Origin: Reticulitermes speratus
Taxonomy: Eukaryota; Arthropoda; Insecta; Blattodea; Rhinotermitidae
Assembly: GCA_021186555.1 (NCBI GenBank)
Contig: JAJKFL010000005.1
Location: 19,098,635-19,162,634 of the forward strand
Length of the DNA stretch: 64,000 nt
Direction of reading: 5' to 3'
A program made the translations under genes and the position numbers. Numbering within the stretch: the first letter of the stretch is position 1; each line of letters begins with the position of its first letter. This document shows, one piece after another, positions 23,555 through 33,690 of the stretch. Below the pieces are notes generated by a model. That model was not told the DNA's origin, ran no database searches, and saw only the letters and a list, made by a program, of their open reading frames with translations.

Positions 23555-23795
23555 AATTACTAACTCCAGGGAACAGAGTCATTTTTGAGCTTATAGATAT
23601 TCCGCGAAGAAAATACATTTTTTTGGCATCCGAAGGGTCAGTGATGTGTTTAAAACAGCCAGTCGCTCTTCCCTATCCTTAGCCAGATGAATCCAGTCAG
23701 CACCCTGCCATCCAATTTATTTTTAAGATATACTTCAATATTTTTCTACCATTTACGTCTACGTCTTCAAGGCGGTCTGTTTCTTTCATGTTTTC
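23555..23795 (-). mobile_element. LINE-B 3' fragment, antisense
   Basis: It opens with ctaactccagggaacagagtc, the counterpart of the ctaactccatggagcagagtc end of the 10.6 kb copy. Ctcttccctatccttagcca and gatgaatccagtcagcaccc follow, the complement of the DWIDLAQ--DRWR region, and then ttctaccatttacgtctacg, the complement of GRPRRRWE. Several indels show it is old. Confidence 0.75.
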
Positions 23796-24454
23796 TAACA
23801 AAACCATTGTGAGCACTGAACTAAGTACCCTATGGAATCAGGTAGTTGTTCGTGAAATTATTTAATTCTTCTGCTGGGTGTTGAATGTCCCAGTGTGGAG
23901 CTCGTACTCCTGATCGTAGCTGGGGCTCTCTTGATCGAACCTCGAATGGAAGACCAGCTATCATGTGCGAGGTTTTGATTGGTTTCTTGGGTTTCTGAAG
24001 AAAGAATAGTGATACCCCAAATAGCCGCCACCTCTACCTTCCATGTTGAGACTCATCATGATCATGCCACCTTTTAACGCTGCGTAAATTACGCAAATGA
24101 TAAAAGTTAAATAAACCGAGAAAGAATCAGCTTGTTTACAAAGCATAATGTATTTACATCTTTCGTTGCGGAATTTTTACCTTTGTTTATTTAAACACAC
24201 GCCTGTTTTTTCTTAAATGTATGCCGTCGTGGATGTGACTTCATGGAAATAACAAACTGGAATGAATATAGTGTGGTTTACTCAGGAAATTGGCCTTGAC
24301 CTTGGCAGTAGATTCGCCATGGGGAGGTCGACTGTCACACGTTTATTACAAGTAACAGATGTATTCCAGTTAAAACACATTGGACTGAAGTGCAGTTTTG
24401 TGTTGTGTGTGGTTACAGCTGTGCATAAGTATGACATCAGGCTTGTTATAAACT
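23796..24454. other. Unannotated stretch
   Basis: No recognised feature. Confidence 0.5.
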
Positions 24455-24830
24455 GAGCATCTAACAAAGGGCGACTAGTGGAAGGAAGGGTAAAAGCATT
24501 CGTAGTGAAGCTGGGGAAGTAATACTTGCAAAGTATGTGGATCGTCTATGTAAACAAGAAGTGGTCGAGAAAATACTAGTTTTGCCTCTTTGTCGTGCGG
24601 ACGAAAGAACAGCAACGTACTGTGGTGTATCAGCGATAATGGCAAAAACATCAGAGCGGAGCACAAAGAAAGAAATTAAGGAAGCCGTTTGAGCACCCCA
24701 GGAAAGGAGGTGACTGGAAAGCCTGAAAGAGCGACTGACGACTTTGAATTGCTCGTCGTCAAAAGGACACACATGTAGTTGATGGTGAAAACCTAGTTGT
24801 AATTGTTCCGTCTTGTACTGCCACAATGTG
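24455..24830 (+). pseudogene. N-terminal fragment of a DDE transposase-like protein
   Basis: The forward frame starting near 24460 reads RKGKSIRSEAGEVILAKYVD, then CRADERTATYCGVSAIMAKT, a stop, and (in another frame) DDFELLVVKR. This spacing resembles the N-terminal helix-turn-helix portion of an insect DDE transposase-like family, in which a GK-I-SE-REVI segment precedes ERTA--TGVS--TV and later DDFDL--IRR. No catalytic domain follows. Assignment is by recall of the family pattern and is tentative. Confidence 0.45.
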
Positions 24831-26474
24831 ACATCATTTGAAGAAGCTTATTGTGACAAGGAGAGTATTACAGCTGATATTATATATAGGATCACAATAT
24901 AAAATCCAATGAAGAGACTTCGCCTGCAGACGAAGAAGACATGGTTATGTTGTATGGAGATACGAATTCAGATTCTTCAGGGTCTAAGTATATCGCCTGG
25001 ATTAGCGTCTCAGTAAGTACACAAGGTTTAACTACGTTGCTGACTACGTAAAAGGAATAAAACCTAACCGGCTAAATTGCAAGTCCATCAGCGTCAAACA
25101 GAAGATTGTAATAATTCTAAAGCTTATTGTATTTATTTAAAAACTGCGTTACGCAGTGGTACATATGTACGTGCGTGTTTGACAGTACTTGTACCCATCC
25201 TCTGCACGGCTTGCGCAGAAATAAAGGGGCTCAACGGACTCTGAAAAGGTTAAAGTCATTCTCTTGAGTCACTATTAATTTCAGGAAGCACACCCTCAGC
25301 AGATGTTTAGGCTAAAACGACGAGAAACCACACCCAGGATAATCGACCTCCTGGACGGGGCTTAAATAAGGGACTTTCTGAATATCACTACACTGGATAT
25401 CGAGTTACTGAATGCAAAAAATATGACTACTACACTTTCTTTAGCCTACTTTCATTGCTTAAAAGGAAACCTGTCGGTTTATGAGACCGCCTATCTCTGT
25501 ATGGGTATTTGGTTTTCCATTTAAACGTTTGAATCATTTGAGCAATTTTTACGAAATTTGGTGTGGCGTTATGCCATTCGTGCTGACTTCACTGCCGTAA
25601 TACTTTAACTTCCTAAAGTAAGTAGTAACAACATGGCGGAGGCATGAACTTATAAAGTGTCAAGTACCGTTTATCAGTTCTAGTCCGAGGAAACCCACCG
25701 CTCGTATAAAATTTAAGTAAGTCTTTTTGCTGGGACATGAAGAAGAACTGTAGAGACAAATCATAACCGCTCCGGTAAAGCACACTGCTTGAGTGTATGG
25801 GATGCAAGAAAACATAGACTTTTCTCCACGTGCATCAGCCGAAAATCACACTTGTTTTACCTTTTCCTGTATGAAGATACTGGCTGTGTGTGTTAACATT
25901 GTGAGCTTATGTGTTTTAATTTTAGGAAGAGTATGGGCAAAATGATACATGAGGATTAAAATCTTCTGGGTTGTGAGATCATGTCGACTCATAACGTAAC
26001 TCTCAATCAACGTAGCGTCACGCTCAGTAAGATTTGAATTTTGATTAACAATGCTATGAGAATCCAAATATCCATATACATTTGTTTATTCGTCCTGCAG
26101 GAATGTGAGATTTATGCCTTCGGCCCGGACCTCCTTTTTATGTTTCCATGGTGACCATGAATTCTGGCGTTGAAGGAATTTCAGTGTTTTGGGTAAGAAG
26201 TTCTAAAAAGTGAAAATAAAATGTTGGTTAAGTTGGCAATTTTAAGTACGAAATATATTGAGCTGAAAAATGACACATCAATTAAAGATAGCGTAATTAA
26301 AATGCGGGTGGCAACTCTGACAGAGGGAGGAGGTTCATAATTTCTACTCATTGCCGAAAGGTTTAGTGTGGTCAAATCATGGAAGATGAAAAGGACAGGG
26401 CAAATAGTAGTCACGGAAAGTGTTGCGAAAATAACCAAGTCTAATCGCAAAACTTAATAGACAAGACATATTGT
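24831..26474. other. Unannotated stretch, 1.6 kb
   Basis: Nothing recognised. Reverse frames at 25613-25807, 25846-26067 and 26181-26450 have no motif. Confidence 0.5.
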
Positions 26475-26660
26475 TAGATATAAATGTAGACGGGAGGATA
26501 ATATTAAAACTGATTCTAAGAAAACAGTTTATTAGTGTGTGTGGACTGGATAGAATGTGCTGGAGGTACACTTTGGCGATGAATTCTTGTTATCACAGAA
26601 ATTAACTTCCATGTTCCATAAAAAAAGGGGAGTTTGTTCAAAAACTGAGATGTTGTTAGG
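26475..26660 (+). mobile_element. LINE-B fragment (first of two adjacent)
   Basis: Tagacgggaggataatatta, then gtgtggactggatagaatgtg and ttccatgttccataaa, align with tagatgggaggataatgtta, catggactggattgatctgg and ggagttccataaaatg in the 2180 copy. It is very divergent and has lost the frame. Confidence 0.65.
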
Positions 26661-26689
26661 TTCTCGAAATGTGCGTTACTTCGTGCACA

Positions 26690-26692
<3 letters not shown>

Positions 26693-26722
<30 letters not shown>
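26693..26722. repeat. (AT)15 microsatellite
   Basis: A pure AT dinucleotide run that abuts the next LINE-B fragment directly. Confidence 0.98.
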
Positions 26723-26725
<3 letters not shown>

Positions 26726-26850
26726 TGATCTGGCTCAGAATAGGAACATGTGGCGGATTCTTGCGGATGTGATGAATTTTTAGGTCCCATTAAATGCGGG
26801 GAATTTCTTGAATAGCTGAGGACCGGTTAGCTGCTCAGGAAGGGTTATGC
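26723..26850 (+). mobile_element. LINE-B 3' fragment (second of two adjacent)
   Basis: It begins gattgatctggctcagaata directly after (AT)15 and continues with catgtggcggattcttgcg, aaatgcggggaatttcttga and tagctgctcaggaag, the ORF2 end and 3' UTR of LINE-B. It is closer to the consensus than the fragment before it, so the two are probably independent insertions rather than one split copy. Confidence 0.8.
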
Positions 26851-27756
26851 TTACATAGACGTGTTCATGAGTGCACTGAATCAGCTGGAGGCCATTTTGA
26901 GCATTTGTTGTGAATTGTGACCTGATAAACAATAAGGACTCCACAACTATTGACGTGTGTTGTAAATGTATTATGTCAGATGTTAGTTAAATATCACACA
27001 GTTAAGGTACTTATTGTTGAATGTATTCTTTCAATTAAACTCAAGAATCACTCTTTTCCGGACATATGTTTATATCAACTTTTTTCTTTGTGTTGATGCA
27101 TTTTCGATACATCCTGTGTATGTATATAGTACTGAACGTGCGAACGGACCGGCCACATGTTTCTCAGTACGGCCGTTATTTTACTTTACACATAGAACCC
27201 TATTGCACGCAATCTTTCAATAGAGTTTGAAGGGACCGTGAAGCATGGCGTGTTGTTTGGCTGCTTCAAAACTTGCCCTCCTGGCGCCATTGCTACAATT
27301 TCACTCCACTTTTGACAGCTCTTTGCTGCCAAGTTCTGAAAATAACCCCCGTCATGGTATACGCTCTAGAGATGAACGTCATTTTTACTTCCGAATGACA
27401 TGAGCGGTCCAAGATAAATCTTTTATTTCACTGGCTCTTCTCTGGCATCAACAATTGGAAATATCAGGCCGGGTTTCAGCAACATCGTGGGACAGCCTTC
27501 AGAAGGAAAACAAATGACTTCAGACTTGGTGTTGAGACCACTGTACGACCGGCCCTGTTCTGACTTCAGGGCATTTGGGATTTGTTTTTGGACATTATTC
27601 ATGGATACATTATTAAGGCCTTAGTGGTCTTAACCATTTTATCTCTTTCTTCGCTACTGTCCATAAATATTCTCCATTATTCAACACTTCTTCAGAAAAT
27701 ATTATGTTGTTTTAAGGAATGTTATAAGTAAATATAAGTAGTGAGTTCTTATTTAC
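26851..27756. other. Unannotated stretch
   Basis: No recognised feature. Confidence 0.5.
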
Positions 27757-27935
27757 TTAACACAACGGATTTTACATACTTGCAAAATAAAGATGTAGAA
27801 AGTAAGGAAAAGGGGAACAAAATAACTTTCAGGATAATTTAATTTGAATTTAATTTGGACACAATGGATTTTGCGTAGATGCAAAATAAAGATCTAGAAA
27901 GAAAGGAAGAATTAAACGAAATAAACTTCAAGAAA
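27757..27935. repeat. Two-copy direct duplication, period 99 bp
   Basis: Cacaacggattttacatact then gcaaaataaagatgtagaaag (from 27761) recurs as cacaatggattttgcgtaga then gcaaaataaagatctagaaag (from 27860). Both units continue with similar A-rich sequence and are about 80% alike by eye. Confidence 0.8.
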
Positions 27936-28424
27936 ATGATTATAAAATAATGATGGTGATGACGATGATAATAATAATGAGCACAGTAATAAATGTCTTG
28001 TGACAGATGTTTCCAGTCTCTGAATACATAAGAGCAGGAATAGTGTTGACTGTGCCGATTTATACAATAAATTGTAATGTATTCCCGTATGGTTGCGATA
28101 CGCGTTTCACTGACTAAAATTTTTGCTTTACTTTACAGTCTGCCGGAAAAAGCGTTATTATTGCGTAAAGATTCAGTTTCTTTGCTCCTAACTGAAAAAT
28201 ATCGTTTTAGTTCAAACTTCTTTGCAGCCACGCAAGAACCTTCAAAATATTCCAAGGGTCTTAACCCAAAGGTTAATATTATCTACTGGCAACGGTTATT
28301 TGTCGCAAATTGGTAGGACGGTTTTGTATAATGTACAGGAAGGGATGTGGAAGAAAGCTTTCGTGCCTGCTAGCTTGCCAATGCAGAGACACGCGTCCTG
28401 AGGTGTGAGGAATATTATTCTCCT
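27936..28424. other. Unannotated stretch
   Basis: An interrupted GAT/AAT trinucleotide run lies at about 27949-27979. Nothing else was recognised. Confidence 0.5.
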
Positions 28425-29060
28425 TCATGTGGTATTCCAGTATCCCTTATACTTTGACAAGTCCCCGATGCAATGGTACTGGTACTCGTCATGCAAATTT
28501 TCCACTTTCACCGGTGGATTATCGGCTCTGTAAAGTGATTTAGGTCCAGTCTTCGGGGTCATAGACTTTGGACCACTGACACACTTCAAACTTCCATTGA
28601 AGAGCCCTGAAGTTTGACAGGAATTAGCCAACGAGTCCACTACATAGTAACTAAAGGAGCCTCGTGAAGGGAATTAAGCCCCCAATACACTTAAATGGGT
28701 CGTTGAGGAACCCGGGATAGTGACAAATATTACTCATTACTATACTTGAAATAGTATGTGAGGAGTCCCTAGACCAAGCGCTACTAATTCTGGAGTCCCG
28801 TGACACAAAGTGGCTATTATGTAATTATATTATTTGTGTATCATACTAGCTTCTTGGAAAGCCTGTGTTGTTATTGAAAGAGAAAGGAATCGTTTACTTT
28901 TTCCAAAATTGCTTGTATAGTGCACTATTCCGGAGAAGCAGGGTACCTGTCATAGAAGTATGTATGGGCACCGTGTGCCTAATTTCGAAATAGAAAAAAG
29001 ACAATTTTTCTGGATTAGCTGCCAGAGGGAACACTTTTCATATTTACATTTCTTTCTTTG
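28425..29060 (+). mobile_element. Repeat R2 copy 1
   Basis: The left half has degenerate units around gacaggaattagccaac, gaagggaattaagcccccaa and aggaacccgggatagtgac, roughly 50-56 bp apart. The right half contains gtgcctaatttcgaaataga, then aaaagacaatttttctggat. Both halves recur in the same order at 42600-43300, which defines one dispersed repeat of at least 600-900 bp. No coding function was recognised and the class is unknown. Confidence 0.55.
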
Positions 29061-29506
29061 ACACCCCGTTATGTGACATCAAGAGGAAGTACATAGCGAA
29101 TGTGAAAGACATACGTATGCGCAACTCACAATTTACGGTACAAGTAAAGGGTATTAATGCAGAAGTTATTAATGCCTATGGAAATTGGAGTACAAATGTA
29201 CCTGACTCCACTGGGTGTCCAATACGCAGTTGATTTTCAAAACAATTTAAAAATACAAGTACTTTAAAACCATTTGAATTACTTTTCCAGCAAATACAAT
29301 AGTTTCTATGATGTTGGAGAGCTAAGAAACTGATATGAAGCTAAACTAAGCATTGGTGCCGACACTGAAGATGACCTTGTGTGAGTCTAACTCGTATATC
29401 AAGGGTTATTTTTATATTTGCATTAAAAGCTGGTTGATAATCAGAAATGTGCGAATATCTCTAATGCAAAATTTCACGTTGTATTCACCGTGCATCTTTT
29501 TAACTA
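29061..29506. other. Unannotated stretch
   Basis: Nothing recognised. Confidence 0.5.
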
Positions 29507-29614
29507 ATTAAAAATTTTATTAGACCAACATGTACACTATATTCTTATAACCAAGTCAATCACCCCTTGGTTATAAGAATATAGTGTACGTGTTGGTCTA
29601 ATAAAACTTTTAAT
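29507..29614. repeat. Long hairpin: 49-bp arms, 10-nt loop
   Basis: The left arm 29507-29555 and right arm 29566-29614 are reverse complements with only two mismatches; the loop is tcaatcaccc. The arms include tagaccaaca, ctatattcttataaccaag and the complements. A direct repeat tctctaatgcaa with similar following bases occurs left of the hairpin (from about 29458) and immediately right of it (from about 29614). This could be a foldback or MITE-type insertion, or a recent inverted duplication. Confidence 0.95.
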
Positions 29615-29776
29615 CTCTAATGCAATATTTGATGGAAATATTGTTTGGAGAATCCATATAGAAATGATAAATTTCAAGACCTGCGGAACATTTATTAGCG
29701 TGTACTCCATCTTTAAAAATGAGCGATTAAGCACAATCATTAAATTAGCCCTTCACAAAGAGTCATTATGTCTGTA

Positions 29777-30065
29777 ATAACTCACGCCTGCCCCGCTTGG
29801 TAATTGTTATTGAAATTGCTGCGCGTGCAAAACAAGGTTCTCCGCACAATTGGAAACTTTCTAAGGAGGCACACCATGCCGCAAAATGCTTGTCGTTTTC
29901 AAATTCCATTAAGTGTTCGATTTCATCACAAGATTTTGCAGGCAGAAAGCAGAAAACTTATCAATCACAAAAATAAAAATTTCGCAACATGGGACAAGGG
30001 ACTTGATACGAAAACACAAAAACTCAAACTTAGTGGCGGTCAAGTCTACGGCTTTTCAGTTCATA
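29777..30065 (+). mobile_element. Jockey-like reverse transcriptase C-terminal relic
   Basis: The frame reads ITHACPAW, a stop, LLLKLLRVQNKVLRTIGNF, RR, then in the next frame FDFITRFCRQKAE, and back to INHKNKN and KLKLSGGQVYG. In jockey-type LINEs the end of ORF2 reads ACPAWE---HL-KLQRLQNKVLR then a YDFITKLCRQQA-type motif and a final KLGGGQAYD. One stop and two frameshifts make it inactive. This is a different LINE family from LINE-A and LINE-B. Confidence 0.8.
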
Positions 30066-30279
30066 TGTTTATATATATTATATGGTATACGGATGTAATT
30101 GTAATTAGCTAAATACGTATTACTGTTAGAGACTGAGACTTCTTGACAAAATACTAACTAGCACTCTTGTAAGAGCAAAGTTCCAGAGCACTCCAACAGC
30201 AAATTTCAAGAAAAACAGATATACAATCATGAGTTGCAAGAGGAGCCGGATTATGGATCCCACTTTTTAGAAAACAAAA

Positions 30280-30497
30280 AACCGGAAAACTACACCAAAT
30301 CGCCAAGACTGGCTCTGGGGCACACCCAGACTCCTCTCCAGTGGGACCCGGGGTTCTTTACTACAGGTAAAGCAGCCAGGGCGTGAAGTTGACCACTCAC
30401 CACCGTCTGGTGACGAGGTAAAGATGAGTGGAGCTGTGCGTCTTCTCCTCATATATGCCTTCATGGCGTGATATTGAAGACTTTACCTTTATTCACA
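30280..30497 (+). mobile_element. SINE body without head
   Basis: From about 30280 the sequence parallels the SINE at 57450-57650: ctctccagtgggacccggg, ttgaccactcaccaccgtct, gagtggagctgtgcgtcttc and catggcgtgatattgaag, ending in actttacctttattcac, the shared TTTACC tail. The tRNA-like A and B boxes are absent, so it is 5'-truncated. Confidence 0.75.
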
Positions 30498-31425
30498 GTT
30501 TTCTGTAACATTTTGTTTACGGTTCTGATACCGACACTCTTATAACTTGCCAGCAGTATGGGGAGACACACTTCTGCCGTTCTGTGTGCTGCTTTTCTCT
30601 ATGGGTGAGCCCTTCGAATTCCACAGTAGCACAGTCAAGAACGCCACGAATACCTCGTTCTAAATCCTTACCTTCTGCCTAATCCTTACGGTCTTATTTG
30701 TTTTATATTAATTTCAACTTTGAAACCGATTCGTTGTTAAATAAGACGAAAGCCATCCGTTTGCCCGTGTGAACCTGTCAGAAGTGTTTGTAAGTTTTTT
30801 ATCTGTATATGTCTTTCTCTTCACTGTTTTATGTCTCTCCTTCCTTTTGTCGTCTTCTAACCAACGAGTTTCTTGCTGTCAACAAGACAGGGCAGACTTT
30901 CTTAAAGAGAAATTTCTGTCATGTAGAGGAATGCATCCCTGTATTAGGATATATTTTGAAACCAGCCCTAGTTCTTGAACAACCTTAAGGATAACGCCTC
31001 TGGCGCCGTAACTACCTTCTTAATCAGAGGAAAATTTGACGCCGAGTTTCTTCACTGTGTTACGTGCTGGAATGTTACGTTTTTCTTAATGTCTAAATGG
31101 AGATGACCAATAAAGCATTTGTGTTGGCGACGCAGTAGATACATGTATTTTAGGGTAGGACTGTAGTACTGACGTGGGAAAGTATTTTGAAGTCTCCAGT
31201 CTTCTGAGACATGACGCCTTGCATTTTTACTAGAAGTGAGAGGCAAAAAGACTTCCCGAAACTTTGGTACCTATATACCTATATACAAATTTTCATATTC
31301 CAGAAGACTGGAGTTTTCGTCAACCCCTCTTTAGGAAACTTAACTCTCTCTATGGAAATATCTTGTCGGAAATTATTCTGTTAATATTCGTCTGTGCGGA
31401 AATATGGTATTATTAAGTTCATATT
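30498..31425. other. Unannotated stretch
   Basis: No recognised feature. The forward frame 30769-30978 begins with a hydrophobic segment, but nothing supports a gene. Confidence 0.5.
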
Positions 31426-31682
31426 GGCTGCAATATGAATTTGGTACGATGATATAATGAAAGGCAAGTGTTGGCTGCGATACGAAATTTGGTATGATGA
31501 TATAATGAAAGGCAAGTGTCGGCTGCGATATGAAATTTGGTATGATGATATAATGAAAGGCACGTGTTAGATGCGATATGAAATTTGGTATGATGATATA
31601 ATGAAAGGCACATTTTGGTTGCGATATGAAATTTGGTATGATGATATAATGAAAGGCAAGTGTTGGCTGCGATATGAAATTT
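31426..31682. repeat. 48-bp tandem repeat, about 5.4 units
   Basis: The unit contains ggctgcgatatgaaatttgg, then tatgatgatataatgaaagg and caagtgtt. Units differ at only a few positions each. Because 48 is divisible by three, the minus strand keeps an artificial frame with a repeating LSLYHHTKFHIA peptide; I do not regard it as a gene. Confidence 0.95.
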
Positions 31683-31891
31683 CTGTGTTAATTAATCCGT
31701 AATTTGAATTATTGTTGTAACTTTACTTGAAATATTTGTGTTGGTGGTGTGGAAATAACAAACCTTCACGCAATATTTTGAATTAGGTTCATACAATATA
31801 CACTAATGATACTGATGAAATTTCAAGAATTTTGGTAGAGCTATCTGAAATGTACGTTACGATTTATTAAGTGATGAATATTTTAGCAAGA
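31683..31891. other. Unannotated segment
   Basis: Spacer between the 48-bp repeat and the SINE. Nothing recognised. Confidence 0.5.
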
Positions 31892-32346
31892 TAATGAGAG
31901 ATGAAGTCGACCTCGGTGGACTAGTGGTTAGCGTGCTCGCCACTGGACCCAAGGTTCGCGGGTTCGATCCCGACCGAGGTCGATGGATTTTTAAGGATGA
32001 TAAAAATCCGGAGCACCACTTCCTTCGGAGGGGAAGTAAAGCCGTCGGTCCCATGTCGTAGATTTACGGCATGTAAAAGAACCTTACGGGCATGAATAAA
32101 AATGTTGCGTAAGCCAAATTGCCTCCATTTCTCATCCAAGTCTCCTGACTGCCTGCCAGATGGCTCTGGCGTGCACATCAGGATCGATAGAACACTAAGC
32201 GCGGCTAGCTGGCCGGTCACCAGCTGCCATGAATGCGCATGACTTAGTAACCTCGACAAGAGGAGGCAAGAGGAGGCCCAGGCCCATACAGGGCTGTTGA
32301 GCCAAGAATTATTATTATTATTTTTATTATTATTAATGAGAGATGA
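31892..32346 (+). mobile_element. Complete tRNA-derived SINE with 13-bp target-site duplication
   Basis: The insert 31905-32333 is flanked by identical 13-bp direct repeats, taatgagagatga (31892-31904 and 32334-32346). The head is tRNA-like: A box tggactagtgg (31917-31927), B box ggttcgatccc (31961-31971), and a paired acceptor-like stem gacctcg / cgaggtc (31909-31915 and 31975-31981). The body runs through gccgtcggtcccatgtcgta, gtggctagct-like sequence and ccatacagggctgttgag, and ends in a (TTA)n tail. RNA polymerase III would transcribe it from the internal boxes, and a LINE would mobilise it. Intact boxes and perfect flanks make it the youngest-looking insertion in the window. Confidence 0.95.
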
Positions 32347-33404
32347 CTTACCACATTGGTGTAATAACTAATTTTATTTAGACCAAATTAATTTAAAAAT
32401 GCCCAACACTGGAACTTTCATAAAATATCCCTCTGTACGTGTATATTCCACTATATTTGTACGTGAAACAAAAAGTGAACCATTAGATCTACCATTCGGG
32501 GACATTTTCACGCCTGCAGTGTGAGTGACGCCGTACGAAGGGGCGAACTTCTGTAGCCGTCAGAATGTTCCAGTATCTTCAGTGATTTGTTTAATTAAAT
32601 TTAAAATTCATTCTCATTTTCTCCTTGTACACATAACGGTATATGCACGTATATCTATAAACATTTATGTGGATGTGTGTGCATTTTGTGTTTGATTATG
32701 TTTCTATATGTAATTGCCCCTTTGTGAAGTCTTAAAATTAAAATGTAAATTATTTCTCAGACAAAGAGTGTCTTTTATGATGCATTTTTCTTGTCAGCAC
32801 GAACGCTATATGTCTGTAGATTGATATCTGGAGGTCTGCTTATTTGGAGTCTCTTGACTTAATTAAGGGTAGAGATACTACTTCATAAAATATATACCTA
32901 AGTTCTGGTCCTTGGAATTACATTTTAACATAGGAAAAAAGAGTACCTGTGTAATTAATAAAATTAATTAATTTGGAAGTACAAAGATTAAGATATGAGA
33001 AGTAAGGATAATTAAAACTGATTTTTACAAATTGTTAAGCAGTTGGACAATGTCCATTCAGTTCCAACAAGAAGTGATAAAAATGATGTGACACTGCAGT
33101 GCCAGGTGACATCATACTTTTCAGGAAGAGTTACAATAGGAGAACAATGACAAGTGTCACTCGTTCGTGACGTTGCATTTCCACTACAATGGGAATTGTC
33201 GTTTTGTCAGCAGAACAAGGCCACGTTTCACATTACAATGGGATGCCACAGTGAATTATCGATAATGGTCTAGCTCACTACCGAAGAGTGATGATTTGCG
33301 AGGGTCGCATTGCCATTACTCATTTAATTAACTTGCTGCTTATTTGTGTACTCAAACAGCGACATACAAGTGTGACGTGATAATCAGCTTTAGAAATAAG
33401 TATG
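32347..33404. other. Unannotated stretch
   Basis: Nothing recognised. Confidence 0.5.
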
Positions 33405-33690
33405 GAGAAACGTCTGTCTTGAGAAGCTCGCAGTCGCTCAGTTGCTCAAGGAATTCCCCACGTTTGTAGAACAAGCAGAATCATTACTCTTTTTACAGTA
33501 GCCCAGCATACATATCCAGTCTCCACCACTCACCATATGCTTTTAAGATCAACGTTCCATCTACGCATACGTCTTTCAAATGGTTTCTTTCCTTAATGGT
33601 TTCCAACCAGAACTTTGTAAGTACTTCTTTTCTCCTCAATGCTTTTACTTGTCCCGCCCATTTATCTTCATTGCTTTGCTCCTTCTAATA
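33405..33690 (-). mobile_element. LINE-B fragment, antisense
   Basis: The plus strand shows cgtctgtcttgagaagctcg, gctcaaggaattccccacgt, catatccagtctccaccact, ttccatctacgcatacgtct and caaatggtttctttccttaa, in order the complement of the LINE-B 3' UTR, DW-DLAQ region, GRPRRRWE region and upstream ORF2 codons. It reaches further 5' in the element than most other copies here but is strongly diverged. Confidence 0.75.

Noticed and set aside
31909..31981. Functional tRNA gene
   Set aside because: A and B boxes and an acceptor-like stem are present, but the T-stem is only partly paired and the sequence continues into a SINE body with tail and target duplications.
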